The notes beneath the pieces are model-generated. The model saw only the letters and a list, made by a program, of their open reading frames with translations. It ran no database searches and was not told the DNA's origin. Source: Verrucomicrobiia bacterium DG1235 (GTDB lineage: Bacteria; Verrucomicrobiota; Verrucomicrobiia; Opitutales; Opitutaceae). From it: a stretch of 64,000 bases of DNA. Of this stretch, positions 55,368-64,000 are shown piece after piece. Positions within the stretch are counted from its first letter, which is position 1; each line of letters starts with the position of its first letter. The position numbers and the translations under genes are program-made. The stretch spans positions 248,001 to 312,000 of the forward strand of contig DS990592.1 of assembly GCA_000155695.1 (NCBI GenBank). Direction: 5' to 3'.

Positions 55368-57119
55368 TTACTGATCTGTCTTTTGCTTTGAGATTCGGTA
55401 TAGATGACCTTGTCGGTCGTCGTAGGTCTGCGATTCGCGTTCCAGTTCGAGGGCGCTTAGGGCGCCCCAGTCGAATTCGAAGTACTCCGGCGGGATGCCT
55501 TTGTCTGGATTTAGCTGAAGATAGAATACGGTGGCGAGGCGGAAGAGGGTTGTTGGTAGATTCTGGAATAGAAGCGTTCCGTTTCCAATCTGGTCGGCTG
55601 AGTTTGCGTTCATCGGATTGGTTACTAGATAGATTTCTTCGCGTTCGTGAAGCGTATGGAAACTCTTTAGTGTGCCTCGCCCTATGGTGATGTAATGATC
55701 GTCGTAGGCGAGGGCGAAGCGGTCGGACGTGATGCTTGAGTCAATGTCGCTATCGACAAATAGAATGCCGTCCTCCTGGTATGCAAGCTGGCCTTTGGCG
55801 CGTAGAAGGATCGGGATTTGGCTGTCGATGAGTTTGCTGATTGTGTTTCCCTCGCGTAGCCGAAATTTGATGGCGTGGTCGAATATGACTTTTTCGGTAA
55901 CTTTTACCATGGCATTGCGGGCGGTGCCTGTATCCAAAGTATGGAGGGTATTGATCTGGTTTTCGAAGCCTTCGGCTACGATGTCCTCCAATTGAAGACC
56001 TGTGTCTGAGTAAATCTTAGATCGAAGTCCAAAATAGGGGATGTTGGCTATGGGCGCTGCTTTGAGGATGGCGTTTTTAAGCGTAAGAAGAGCTTGTCCC
56101 GTATCTATGTTCAGGCCTTCGGCTGAGAAGATGGGCATCTCTTCTGGGTATTGATGCAGTACGGTCTCCGAGGGTGATATTGTGGATAGTAAGCCAATTC
56201 TGTCTTTGTATCTGACGCTTGAATACGAAGACTTCTCTCCGCTGAGCTCGGTCGCGATGTGGAGAGAGTCGATTTCGTTTAGGCCAAGTTCGTTGAGGAG
56301 GCGCTTGAGCGAGATGCTTGCTGCCATGCTTCCTTTTTGCGTCAGCGATCTTTGAGCGTTGTGACTGTATAAATCCAAGCAAGGCTGAGCGTTTATATGA
56401 AGTGAGAAATCTGGTTTTGATATATGGGACTCATGCTTGTGTTTTGCGATACTGTCGGCGAGCGAGGGAGTCGGCATATTGTTCTTATTGAACTCAAGCA
56501 GCGCGTATAGGCTAGACGGATTGGAAGAGAGGTAGAGAACGTCTTGGTAGACGGTCCAGGTTGGGTGGAAGGGAACTGTCCCGTCTTGGAGATTGATTTC
56601 CAGTTCCCAAGTGGGGGTATCGTTCCAGTTTTTCATAGCCCACGTGTACTGCTCTTCTCCGCTCGAGGCTTGGGAGGCGATTTTCGTGAGCGTCGACGCG
56701 AGGTCTTCGGGCGAGCCATAGAACTGCGTGGCGAGCGCGAATTCTGGAGCAAGGCTACCTTTTTCCGCAGGAGGTAAAACCGCTAGGGCTAGCTCTGTTT
56801 TGAAGTGTTGGACGAGGTCCTCGAGCAGTTCAGGATCGATATCGACGTCAAGCGTCGGAAGGTCTTCGTCTTCGGCGGAGTCGCTGAGCGTTTTGGCGAT
56901 GGCCCGAATGACATTTGAGGCGGATTTTAGCTGATCGTCGGTTGCGAAGGCGATGGCCGCCTTGCGGATGTGTCGGATGGATAAGTAGGCGTAAGTGTCG
57001 GAAGGAAATTTAGTTGCCAGCGCTTCACGTTCGAAGCCGATGAAGCGAGAGTAGAGAAAGAGACAAAGCAGCCCGATAAAGAGGATGAGGGCGCTGCCTA
57101 TAGCTGTCTTCTTTCCCAT
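55368..57119 (-). CDS. Membrane-anchored exported protein of unknown function
   Basis: 583 residues. One N-terminal hydrophobic helix (about 7-25, GSALILFIGLLCLFLYSRFIG) acts as anchor; the rest should be periplasmic. It contains an alternating strand/helix pattern with repeats of 'ALATKFPSDTYAYLSIRHIRKAA' and 'LALAVLPPAEKG' type, loosely like the DUF3352-type proteins common in Planctomycetes/Verrucomicrobia, but I could not confirm this. About 20 bases after the DUF368 gene on the same strand. Confidence 0.7.
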   Translation of the reverse strand: MGKKTAIGSALILFIGLLCLFLYSRFIGFEREALATKFPSDTYAYLSIRHIRKAAIAFATDDQLKSASNVIRAIAKTLSDSAEDEDLPTLDVDIDPELLEDLVQHFKTELALAVLPPAEKGSLAPEFALATQFYGSPEDLASTLTKIASQASSGEEQYTWAMKNWNDTPTWELEINLQDGTVPFHPTWTVYQDVLYLSSNPSSLYALLEFNKNNMPTPSLADSIAKHKHESHISKPDFSLHINAQPCLDLYSHNAQRSLTQKGSMAASISLKRLLNELGLNEIDSLHIATELSGEKSSYSSVRYKDRIGLLSTISPSETVLHQYPEEMPIFSAEGLNIDTGQALLTLKNAILKAAPIANIPYFGLRSKIYSDTGLQLEDIVAEGFENQINTLHTLDTGTARNAMVKVTEKVIFDHAIKFRLREGNTISKLIDSQIPILLRAKGQLAYQEDGILFVDSDIDSSITSDRFALAYDDHYITIGRGTLKSFHTLHEREEIYLVTNPMNANSADQIGNGTLLFQNLPTTLFRLATVFYLQLNPDKGIPPEYFEFDWGALSALELERESQTYDDRQGHLYRISKQKTDQ

Positions 57120-57138
57120 TGTTCTGCTTTTTTGCTTA

Positions 57139-58059
57139 CTAGCGTTTTTGAGCGGTTTTCTCCAATAGCGAGACAGCTACTATCCCTGCGACCATGAGGG
57201 CGATGGCGATCCAAGTTGTTGGGGAGTTAAAGGCGGGAACGAACCATTCGTAGCCTTGTACTATTTTTTCTCCTTTTTTGAGGATGAGAACTCCTGATTC
57301 GTCGGTGAGATGGACTTCGTTTTTCCAAGGCCAAATAACGACGAGTGATCCGAGGATAAACCCGGTAAGGGCGCTCAATGTCGTGTCGTGGAAATGGTGA
57401 AGCAGGTAAGAGATGATTCGAGATAGTATGATAAATCCGATGCCTCCTCCAATTGCAAAGGGGAGAATGATCTGAAGGTCTAGGTTTGGAACGGCCTGCA
57501 GCATGACAAGCTGATAGTTGCCCATGAGTATGAGGACGAACGAACCGGAGAGGCCTGGTAGAATCATGCTGCAGACAGCGACGATCCCGCAAATGGCGAT
57601 GTAGAAGAAGGCTGGGTTTTCCTCCGCGGGTTTTAGAAAGGCGAGCGCTAGGGCTGCTATAGTGCCGAGGGTGAATGTAAGGTAGGCTGAAGCCGTTCTT
57701 TGTCTTATTACTTTGGATACGAAATAGACGGACGCGAGAATGAGGCCGAAAAAGAAGCTCCAAACGAACACGGGATAATTGTTAAAGAGCCAGTCGAGTA
57801 GCTTGCCGAGCGAGAATAGGCTGACGCCGACGCCGAGGAAGAGGGGTATGAGAAAGGCGAGGTTGAGGTGTTTTATCAGTTCGCCGATCTTGAATCCGAG
57901 CGCGAGTTTGAGAGCTTTGAGATCGAAGGCTTTGAGGCTGTCGATGAATTCTTCGTATATGCCGGTTACAAAGGCGATCGTTCCCCCGCTTACGCCGGGG
58001 ATGACATTTGCAGCGCCCATAGCGATGCCTTTGAGAAAGAGAAGAAGGGTGGTGCCCAT
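57139..58059 (-). CDS. DUF368 membrane protein (PopT-like polyprenyl-phosphate transporter)
   Basis: 306 residues, about eight membrane helices. DUF368 marks: FLKGIAMGAANVIPGVSGGTIAFVTGIYEEFIDSLK at the N-terminus and its internal repeat MILPGLSGSFVLILMGNY in the second half. Recent work on the family shows that members return undecaprenyl phosphate across the inner membrane, which supports cell-wall recycling. No cell-wall gene is directly adjacent. The LMW phosphatase gene starts 48 bases upstream. Confidence 0.93.
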   Translation of the reverse strand: MGTTLLLFLKGIAMGAANVIPGVSGGTIAFVTGIYEEFIDSLKAFDLKALKLALGFKIGELIKHLNLAFLIPLFLGVGVSLFSLGKLLDWLFNNYPVFVWSFFFGLILASVYFVSKVIRQRTASAYLTFTLGTIAALALAFLKPAEENPAFFYIAICGIVAVCSMILPGLSGSFVLILMGNYQLVMLQAVPNLDLQIILPFAIGGGIGFIILSRIISYLLHHFHDTTLSALTGFILGSLVVIWPWKNEVHLTDESGVLILKKGEKIVQGYEWFVPAFNSPTTWIAIALMVAGIVAVSLLEKTAQKR

Positions 58060-58106
58060 AGGTAGATTTGTTTGGGAGAAAGTGGGTGGAGGATCGCTTG
58101 TTGGCT

Positions 58107-58616
58107 CTAATCAGCGGTTTGGTCTTTTTTCGCCGATTCGCAGATTTTTTTGACGACCTCTATTAGTGAAGGAATCGCTTCGACCATGCTATCTCTGCAA
58201 GCTTCGTATTGAAGGAGGCTACCGCCAAAGGGATCGGGAATTTGATCGTCTGAACCGTTGCCAAGGAATTGTCTCATGAGGAAGGCGTTGGCTGGGGGCG
58301 GATCAATCTGGTAGTTGAGCATGGCGAGGTGGGAGTCGGTCATGCAGAAAAAAGCGAGTGTGTTGTCGACGAGTTCCTGGCTGAGCGGCTGGCTGGAGTG
58401 GTCCTCAAGCTCGATGTTCACCTTTTTGAGGGCGTTCACTGAGTTTGGACTGGCAGATTGTCCTGGAAAAGCGGATACGCCTGCGGATGATACTTTCAAT
58501 GATCTGAGTGGCTCTTCCTGGGCGTCGAGAGCGTGTCTAAATAGAGCGGCTGCCATCGGGCTTCGGCAGGTGTTGGCGGTACAGACGAATACGATTTCGT
58601 TAGGTGTTTGAGGCAT
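58107..58616 (-). CDS. Low-molecular-weight protein-tyrosine phosphatase family protein
   Basis: 169 residues. The P-loop VCTANTCRSP gives Cys12-x5-Arg18, and the general-acid loop is IPDPFGG. Both are intact, so it may be active against phosphotyrosine (or arginine-phosphate in the YwlE class). Soluble. No tyrosine kinase gene adjacent. Confidence 0.93.
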   Translation of the reverse strand: MPQTPNEIVFVCTANTCRSPMAAALFRHALDAQEEPLRSLKVSSAGVSAFPGQSASPNSVNALKKVNIELEDHSSQPLSQELVDNTLAFFCMTDSHLAMLNYQIDPPPANAFLMRQFLGNGSDDQIPDPFGGSLLQYEACRDSMVEAIPSLIEVVKKICESAKKDQTAD

Positions 58617-58711
58617 GCGTGGATAGGTTCGCGGGTGACCCTAGTTGAACGGGGAAGTCTGTAAACAGCGGATTTTAGGAGGCTTTCAAGTCGATTTAGG
58701 CAAAAGAAAAA

Positions 58712-58733
58712 CGCTCACCTAAAGGAGTGAGCG
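58712..58733. terminator. Terminator between LMW-PTP and PDZ genes
   Basis: Stem CGCTCAC/GTGAGCG (58712-58718 with 58727-58733). Followed on the minus strand by UUUUU, with a T run on the plus strand too. Confidence 0.85.
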
Positions 58734-58760
58734 CTTTTGCGAAGAACTTTGGAAATACCG

Positions 58761-59255
58761 TTAGCTGCGGGAACTGCCTGCTTTTATCGAATGGTTTTGG
58801 CCAAATCCGTCGCGGATGATTGTGGTATCGATAGAGCCGTTCCAGTCGACTTCTGGAATGACTCGATCCGCGAATTGCTGCAGGGCTGCTTGCCCTCGAG
58901 AGACGTATAAGCTGTTGATTTGAATCAATTGATCACCTGGCTTAAGGCCGAGCTGGTCCGCGAGTGAGCCTTTGACTACGCATATTATTTGAAGGCGGTC
59001 GGAGAACTTAAGCTCTTGCTTGGCCGATTTGATTAATTCGGGTGGAAAATCATGAATATTGGCAAGCACGACCCCCAGATTTTCGACGGGCTCACGTTGT
59101 TCGAGAATTTGTGAAATGGCATCGTTGAGTCCGTTGCCCTTGCATTTCAGCACTGTTTCCTGGCTATTGGTCGAAGCCGGGGTTGAATGGACCGAGGCTG
59201 TCGCAAATGCTAACAGCGCAAGGCTCAAAATCTTCATAGAGAAGGGCTTCTTCAT
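58761..59255 (-). CDS. Exported PDZ-domain-only protein
   Basis: 164 residues: signal peptide (about 1-24, KILSLALLAFATASVHS) and one PDZ-like domain (about 60-155; QIICVVKGSLADQLGLKPGDQLIQINSLYVSRGQAALQQFA). No protease triad or other domain is attached, so it may be a substrate-presenting adaptor in the periplasm. Lies 85 bases after alr. Confidence 0.85.
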   Translation of the reverse strand: MKKPFSMKILSLALLAFATASVHSTPASTNSQETVLKCKGNGLNDAISQILEQREPVENLGVVLANIHDFPPELIKSAKQELKFSDRLQIICVVKGSLADQLGLKPGDQLIQINSLYVSRGQAALQQFADRVIPEVDWNGSIDTTIIRDGFGQNHSIKAGSSRS

Positions 59256-59340
59256 TTTTTAATAGGTATAATTTTAAATAGATTCAGTAAAAACGCGTTT
59301 TGTTCCAAGATTTTGAAACTGAGCGCCTTACGGTTGAGCT

Positions 59341-60498
59341 CTAGCCTGTGGCAATGGAGGTCTTGTAGATCCGGGGCACTCTTTTTGTGATGGAACAGAG
59401 GATTTCCCAAGAGATCGTGCCTGCCCAGCGGGCAAACTGCTCCACCTTGATTTCACCGCCGTCTTGAAAGCCGATCAGGCAAGCTTCGTCGCCCGCTTGG
59501 GGCGAGACTTCCAAATCGGTCACGTCGATGATGGTTTGGTCCATGGTGACCCGGCCCAGATACGGGCATCTTTTGCCCTGAATCAGAGCGAAACCTTTGT
59601 TGGATAGAGAGCGGGGGATACCGTCGCCATAGCCGGCGCAGAGAATTGCGACGCGGCTTTCTCTTTTCAGTCGGCAAGTTCGGCCGTAACTGACTTCGGT
59701 GCCGGCGGGCAGTCTCTTGACGAGGGAGATTCGAGTTTTGAAACTGAAGATCGGATTGGTGGGGACTTTTGCGAAAAGCGATTGAGCATAGGGGGTAATG
59801 CCAAACTGGAGCAGTCCGATGCGGACGGCATTGTAGGCGCTCTCGCGCGAGAAGCTGGTCAGGCCAGCGCTATTGTCTGCGTGGATGAGAAGCTCGGCAG
59901 GATTGATCCAATTCACTCTTGTAATCGCCGTCATGAAGCGTCGGCGCTGGCGTTCGGTAAATTCGACGTCGGTCTCTGCGTGGGAGAAGTGGGTGTAGAT
60001 GCCGTCGAGTTTGAGCCGCTTGGCTGTGCGCATGGCTTCGAAGAGCTCGTCAGCGTCCTCGTGCCAGATGCCTAGGCGTCCCATGCCGGTGTCTACCTTG
60101 ATGTGAACTCTGAGGTTTGCGTCTCGTTTTTCGGCCAAGTCATCGAGAAAGCGCACTTCTTCGACGCTAGAGAGGGTAGGAATCAGGTCGTATTCGAAGA
60201 GGAATTGGGCCTCCTCTCTGAGTGTTGCTCCAAGAATTAGAATCGACCAGCCGGAGCCTCCGATTTCGCGAATGGTGGCGGCCTCGGCTACATTTGCCAC
60301 GCCGTACATGTCGATGCCCGCCTGCATGAGACGGGCGACCGTCTGGTGCATGCCGTGTCCGTAGGCGTCGGCCTTCACGACTGCGATATAGCGAATACGC
60401 GGCGGGAGGGCGTTTTTTATGGCGTTGAGATTCCGTTCAAGGGCGGCGAGGTCGATTTCGGCCCAGCAGCGACGGGGAAATTGATCGAGTCCGTTCAT
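59341..60498 (-). CDS. alr: Alanine racemase
   Basis: 385 residues from ATG 60498, overlapping the tsaB stop (ATGA). PLP lysine Lys42 in AVVKADAYGHG; HIKVDTGMGRLGI and VSYGRTCRLKRESRVAILCAGYGDGIPR are typical. It makes D-alanine for peptidoglycan. Length normal. Second gene after tsaB. Confidence 0.97.
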   Translation of the reverse strand: MNGLDQFPRRCWAEIDLAALERNLNAIKNALPPRIRYIAVVKADAYGHGMHQTVARLMQAGIDMYGVANVAEAATIREIGGSGWSILILGATLREEAQFLFEYDLIPTLSSVEEVRFLDDLAEKRDANLRVHIKVDTGMGRLGIWHEDADELFEAMRTAKRLKLDGIYTHFSHAETDVEFTERQRRRFMTAITRVNWINPAELLIHADNSAGLTSFSRESAYNAVRIGLLQFGITPYAQSLFAKVPTNPIFSFKTRISLVKRLPAGTEVSYGRTCRLKRESRVAILCAGYGDGIPRSLSNKGFALIQGKRCPYLGRVTMDQTIIDVTDLEVSPQAGDEACLIGFQDGGEIKVEQFARWAGTISWEILCSITKRVPRIYKTSIATG

Positions 60499-61172
60499 TC
60501 TCTCGAGGCGGTGTGGATTTTCGCGTCCCACTTTTTGTATTCGTTCGAGCGGATTATGAGCGGAGTCGCCTCGTCAGTGGGCTCTATAAGGGAGAGAAAG
60601 GTTTCCCCTTCAAATACGGGAGTTGGGTCGTAGGCGAGCTCGATCAGCTTCGCGGCCGTTTTTGTCCAACGCGGGAATTCCGCAAAGCTTACGAGGGAGT
60701 GCGTTTCGGTTTCGAGGGATTCGTTTGGAATGAGCTCGATGGAGTCGTCGCGGGACTGGGGGTAGGGAAGGGTGTTCCATGAGGACCGTCGCGCGTCGGT
60801 GATGATGAGGCCGCAGGGCGGAGCGTCCGGGGAGGCGTTTGCGATCAAGGCGCCGATTTGCAGGCTATTATAAGTGAATACGTTTTGAGCGGCGGCAATT
60901 CCGATGCCTTTCCATGCTCTGATAGCCATGGAGGCAGTTCTCGCACCGAGCATGGATCCGGGGCCTGCGCAAAATATGATGGATCGAAGATCGGCCAGAG
61001 AAATTCCGGTTTCGCCGAAAAGTTTTTCGACGAGGCGAAACAGCGTTTTGCTCGGGTCCTGCTCTTCGGATTCTGCGACGAGTTTGCTAGGTTCTAACTT
61101 CAATCCGACCCAGGTCCGGCGGGACGAGGTATCGAACGCGAGCATTGGGTATTCCGGCGTGTGATTTGACAT
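60495..61172 (-). CDS. tsaB: tRNA threonylcarbamoyladenosine biosynthesis protein TsaB
   Basis: 225 residues. ASKHA fold of TsaB: MLAFDTSSRRTWVGL at the start and IIFCAGPGSMLGARTASMAIRAWKG (the GPGSxTGxR motif with Met-Leu for Thr/Phe). It partners TsaD and TsaE to make t6A37 in tRNAs; those genes are not in the window. It leads tsaB-alr. Confidence 0.88.
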   Translation of the reverse strand: MSNHTPEYPMLAFDTSSRRTWVGLKLEPSKLVAESEEQDPSKTLFRLVEKLFGETGISLADLRSIIFCAGPGSMLGARTASMAIRAWKGIGIAAAQNVFTYNSLQIGALIANASPDAPPCGLIITDARRSSWNTLPYPQSRDDSIELIPNESLETETHSLVSFAEFPRWTKTAAKLIELAYDPTPVFEGETFLSLIEPTDEATPLIIRSNEYKKWDAKIHTASRE

Positions 61173-61378
61173 TTTCGAGCAAGCAGAGTCATCAGTGATT
61201 CATGCGGCGCTCAAGCGTGAATTAGGTGAAGTGGCGCATCAACATGAGTTATCCAAGATGCAGCAGTATTTCGCTTTTGCTCGTGGACTTGCCTAATTCC
61301 ATTGACCGACCGGAAAAATGTCTTCTAGTTTGCGCGATTTTCTCCGGCTAACTGAAACCTGGACACCAGCAATACGCA

Positions 61379-62683
61379 GTGAAAATCGACATACAAGACG
61401 TCAACGATACCCGTAAAACCCTCGCGGTTTCTTTTGAAGCTAGCGAAATTGCCACCGAAGAGGCGGCAATTTTGAAGCAGTTTTCGAAGGAGGCTAAGAT
61501 CCCAGGCTTCCGCCCAGGAAAGGCTCCGGTAAATATGATTCGCCAACGCTTCGGCAAGCAGATCGCCGGAGAGCTGCGTCAGCGAGTGATCTCCAAGGGC
61601 TACCAGGACGGAACGAAGGATGCAGGCCTCGATCTCATCAACGTGGTGGATCTTGGAGATGTTGAGATTGCTGCAGGCAGCGATGCCGAGCTTAAGTTCA
61701 CAGTGGATGTACGACCGAAGTTCGAAATTTCCGACTACAAAGAGATTTCCGTAAAGGGACTTTCGGAAGAGGTGTCAGATGCTGACGTAGAGGAAGCGAT
61801 TGATCGCATTCGCACTGAACGGGCGGAATTTTCTCCAGTTGAGCGCGAGGCTTCGAAGGGCGACTATGTTAAGTTTTCCCACGAAGGAACCATTGATGGT
61901 CAGGCAATTAGCGAGATTGCTCCGGAAAAGCCCGTTTACGCAAAGATGCCACAGACTTGGGAGGAGATCGGATCCGAGCATGGTCTGATTCCCGGTCTGT
62001 CCGATGGCCTTGAGGGGCTGAAGACTGGCGACAAGAAGGAGATCGAAGTGGAGTTTCCGGCTGATTTCACGGTTGAGGCTTTGCAAGGCAAGAAGGCTGT
62101 TTACGCGGTTGAAGTGCAGGAAGTTCGGGAGCGTAAGCTGCCGGAGCTAGACGAAGAGTTCTGCAAGGCGCAGGGCGTAGAGTCCGTTGATGAATTCAAG
62201 GAGCGCGTCACCGAGATGGTGAAAGGCAAGAAGTCGCAGGATCGCCGGGCGGATATCCGTCGCCAAGTCACCGAAGCAATTGCGGGCAAGATCGAGATTC
62301 CTCTTCCTGAGAGTCTAGTTGATTACGAAACGGAAATGGCGATGCGCCAGGTCGTTCAGAACAATGTTCGCAAGGGCGTATCCCAGGAGAAGCTGGAGGA
62401 AAGCAAGGAGCAGATCCATGCGGAAGCTCGCGGCGCTGCTGCGGAAGCAGTGAAGCTCCAGTTGATCCTTACCCAGATCGCTGAAAAGGAAGACATCAAG
62501 ATTTCCGATGAAGATTTCAGCCGTTTCATCATGAATCGAGCTTACCAGTCTGGCCAGAAGCCAGACGCGATTGTAAAGGAGCTTCGGGCTGATCAGGATC
62601 AGGTTCGACGGATCCAGTCCTCTCTTCTTTACGATAAGACACTTGAATTCCTAGTCGATCAGGCTAAGGTCTCCGAGGCTTAG
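61379..62683 (+). CDS. tig: Trigger factor
   Basis: 434 residues, starting with GTG 61379. Ribosome-binding N-terminal domain with the signature IPGFRPGKAP (residues 39-48), FKBP-like PPIase domain (about 150-245; GDYVKFSHEGTIDG), and the helical C-terminal chaperone domain. First gene of tig-clpP-clpX, the usual bacterial order. It folds nascent chains. Confidence 0.97.
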   Translation: MKIDIQDVNDTRKTLAVSFEASEIATEEAAILKQFSKEAKIPGFRPGKAPVNMIRQRFGKQIAGELRQRVISKGYQDGTKDAGLDLINVVDLGDVEIAAGSDAELKFTVDVRPKFEISDYKEISVKGLSEEVSDADVEEAIDRIRTERAEFSPVEREASKGDYVKFSHEGTIDGQAISEIAPEKPVYAKMPQTWEEIGSEHGLIPGLSDGLEGLKTGDKKEIEVEFPADFTVEALQGKKAVYAVEVQEVRERKLPELDEEFCKAQGVESVDEFKERVTEMVKGKKSQDRRADIRRQVTEAIAGKIEIPLPESLVDYETEMAMRQVVQNNVRKGVSQEKLEESKEQIHAEARGAAAEAVKLQLILTQIAEKEDIKISDEDFSRFIMNRAYQSGQKPDAIVKELRADQDQVRRIQSSLLYDKTLEFLVDQAKVSEA

Positions 62684-62740
62684 CAACTAGCCGACGCCTA
62701 GTTAGTTAGGTGGACAACAGCATAATAATCTTACCACAAC

Positions 62741-63343
62741 GTGCCTTACTACTTACCCAACGTTATTGAGAACACCGGACGCGGCGAGCGTAGCATGGAT
62801 ATCTACTCCCGTCTTTTGAAGGACCGTATCGTATTCATCGGTACGCCTATCAACGACGAGATAGCCAACGCTATTATCGCCCAGCTTCTTTTCCTTCAGA
62901 TGGAGGATCCGAAGAAAGATATCAACGTATACATCAATTCGCCTGGTGGCAGTGTCACCAGTGGTATGGCGATTTATGATACAATGAATTTCCTTTCTTG
63001 CGAGGTCTCGACCTGGTGTATCGGTATGGCGGCCAGCATGGGAACGATCCTACTTGCTGGCGGCACCAAGGGTAAGCGATATGCTTTGCCGAATAGTCGT
63101 GTCATGATTCACCAGCCATCTGGTGGAGCGGGCGGGCAGGCCTCAGACATCTCGATACAGGCCAAGGAAATCATACGCTGGCGCGAAACGTTGAACAAGG
63201 TATTGGCGGAGAAAACGGGCCAGTCTGTGGAGCGCATTCAGAAAGATTCCGATCGCGACTACTGGATGACCTCCCAAGAGGCACTCGAATACGGAGTGAT
63301 TGATAAGGTGTACTCCGGCAATCAATCAAAGTCGGACAAGTAA
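62741..63343 (+). CDS. clpP: ATP-dependent Clp protease proteolytic subunit
   Basis: 200 residues, GTG start at 62741. Catalytic triad Ser99 (GMAASMG), His124 (MIHQPSGG) and Asp173 (DRDYWM). 57 bases after tig and 9 bases before clpX. Forms the tetradecameric chamber. Confidence 0.98.
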   Translation: MPYYLPNVIENTGRGERSMDIYSRLLKDRIVFIGTPINDEIANAIIAQLLFLQMEDPKKDINVYINSPGGSVTSGMAIYDTMNFLSCEVSTWCIGMAASMGTILLAGGTKGKRYALPNSRVMIHQPSGGAGGQASDISIQAKEIIRWRETLNKVLAEKTGQSVERIQKDSDRDYWMTSQEALEYGVIDKVYSGNQSKSDK

Positions 63344-63352
63344 TCTCGAATT

Positions 63353-64000
63353 ATGGCAAAATCTTCACGCATGACCCTTTGTTCCTTCTGCGGTAAGTCG
63401 CAGTCGGAGGTTCGCAAGATGATCGCAGGCCCTGGCGTTTACATCTGTGACGCGTGCGTGTCCGTGTGTAAGACCATCATCGAGCGAGAGCTAGGTGGCG
63501 AAGAGAAGTCCACGGAGGAAAAGCCTGACTTTAATCTGGTGAAGCCAACCGAGATTAAGGCCGTGCTTGATCAACATGTCATCGGGCAGGAGCACGCTAA
63601 AAAGGTTCTCTCGGTAGCGGTTTACAATCACTACAAGCGCCTCGGCTTCGAAGTCGCGAAACCCAGTGATGGTGAGTCGAAAGAAGAAGCCGTTCTGGCT
63701 GCGCCTCCGAGCGAGTATGCGGATGTCGAGGTCGAGAAGAGCAATATATTGCTCGTCGGACCGACCGGCTCCGGAAAGACCTTCCTCGCTCGCAACCTCG
63801 CTCGCATCTTAGACGTTCCATTCGCTATCGCCGACGCGACAACGCTTACGGAAGCGGGTTACGTTGGAGATGACGTGGAGAATATTGTTCTGCGATTGCT
63901 TCAATCGGCCAACTACGACGTTAAGCGAGCGGAGTGCGGAATTATTTACGTGGACGAGATCGATAAGATCGGCCGCAAGACGGAAAACGTATCCATCACC
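63353..64000 (+). CDS. clpX: ATP-dependent Clp protease ATP-binding subunit (3' end cut off)
   Basis: First 216 codons. N-terminal zinc-binding domain (CSFCGKSQ...CDACVSVC), then the AAA+ module: [22 protein letters not shown], Walker [32 protein letters not shown] and Walker [12 protein letters not shown]. It unfolds substrates for ClpP. Truncated by the window edge. Confidence 0.97.
   Translation, partial: MAKSSRMTLCSFCGKSQSEVRKMIAGPGVYICDACVSVCKTIIERELGGEEKSTEEKPDFNLVKPTEIKAVLDQHVIGQEHAKKVLSVAVYNHYKRLGFEVAKPSDGESKEEAVLAAPPSEYADVEVEKSNILLVGPTGSGKTFLARNLARILDVPFAIADATTLTEAGYVGDDVENIVLRLLQSANYDVKRAECGIIYVDEIDKIGRKTENVSIT

Overview
The window reads as a free-living, Gram-negative-type bacterium of the Verrucomicrobiota, most likely the Opitutales/Pelagicoccus-like side. 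This is an inference from gene content. Signs are a very large exported CotH/lamin-tail protein with a DDDQDGYSDY-type C-terminus, a eukaryote-type (GSII) glutamine synthetase, an OleA/OleB pair, and many exported proteins without close family. No rRNA, CRISPR array, insertion sequence or prophage was seen. Genes are densely packed on both strands in short operons.

Layout. 0-5.4 kb: a cut-off flavoprotein, SAM hydroxide adenosyltransferase, an exported RidA-like protein, an M29 aminopeptidase, an unknown exported protein and an exported cellobiose-2-epimerase-like enzyme. 5.4-7.4 kb: a Val/Leu/Ile leader peptide and a strong attenuator hairpin ahead of an IlvB-type acetolactate synthase. 8.2-13.6 kb: a cyclophilin, then a tight lipid cluster (CrtI-like oxidoreductase, FabZ-like, FabI-like, OleA, OleB). 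14-22.5 kb: MalQ, a nucleoside transporter with a nucleoside deoxyribosyltransferase, a GNAT enzyme, and small unknown, membrane, HDOD and thioesterase proteins. 22.6-25.1 kb: GSII, then a miniature kinase-like protein overlapping a PP2C phosphatase. 25.2-29.6 kb (minus): queA, a TPR protein, accA and a second acetolactate synthase. 29.7-30.2 kb: tRNA-Tyr followed by two 120-bp structured repeats that copy its 3' end. 30.3-36.4 kb: radC, a ThuA-like gene and the giant CotH/LTD gene. 36.6-42.7 kb (minus): parA-rnc-mfd-surA-like. 42.8-46 kb: tRNA-Cys, a SleB-like hydrolase, tRNA-Pro, a WYL regulator and an H-NS/H1-like basic protein. 46-53.9 kb: MoeB-rhodanese fusion, manC-ruvX-truA, an AraC regulator, leuCD and exbBD. 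54-61.2 kb: an SRPBCC-like protein, TatD, an unknown exported protein, DUF368/PopT, LMW phosphatase, a PDZ-only protein, and alr-tsaB. 61.4-64 kb: tig-clpP-clpX, with clpX running off the end.

How it fits together. Branched-chain amino acid synthesis is well represented: two AHAS catalytic subunits, leuC and leuD. One AHAS appears controlled by classical ribosome-mediated attenuation. The 8.8-13.6 kb cluster looks like a fatty-acyl modification or head-to-head condensation pathway that lacks OleC and OleD locally. The most unusual DNA is the pair of tRNA-Tyr-derived mini-hairpin repeats. All calls come from reading the sequence by eye; no database search was run.
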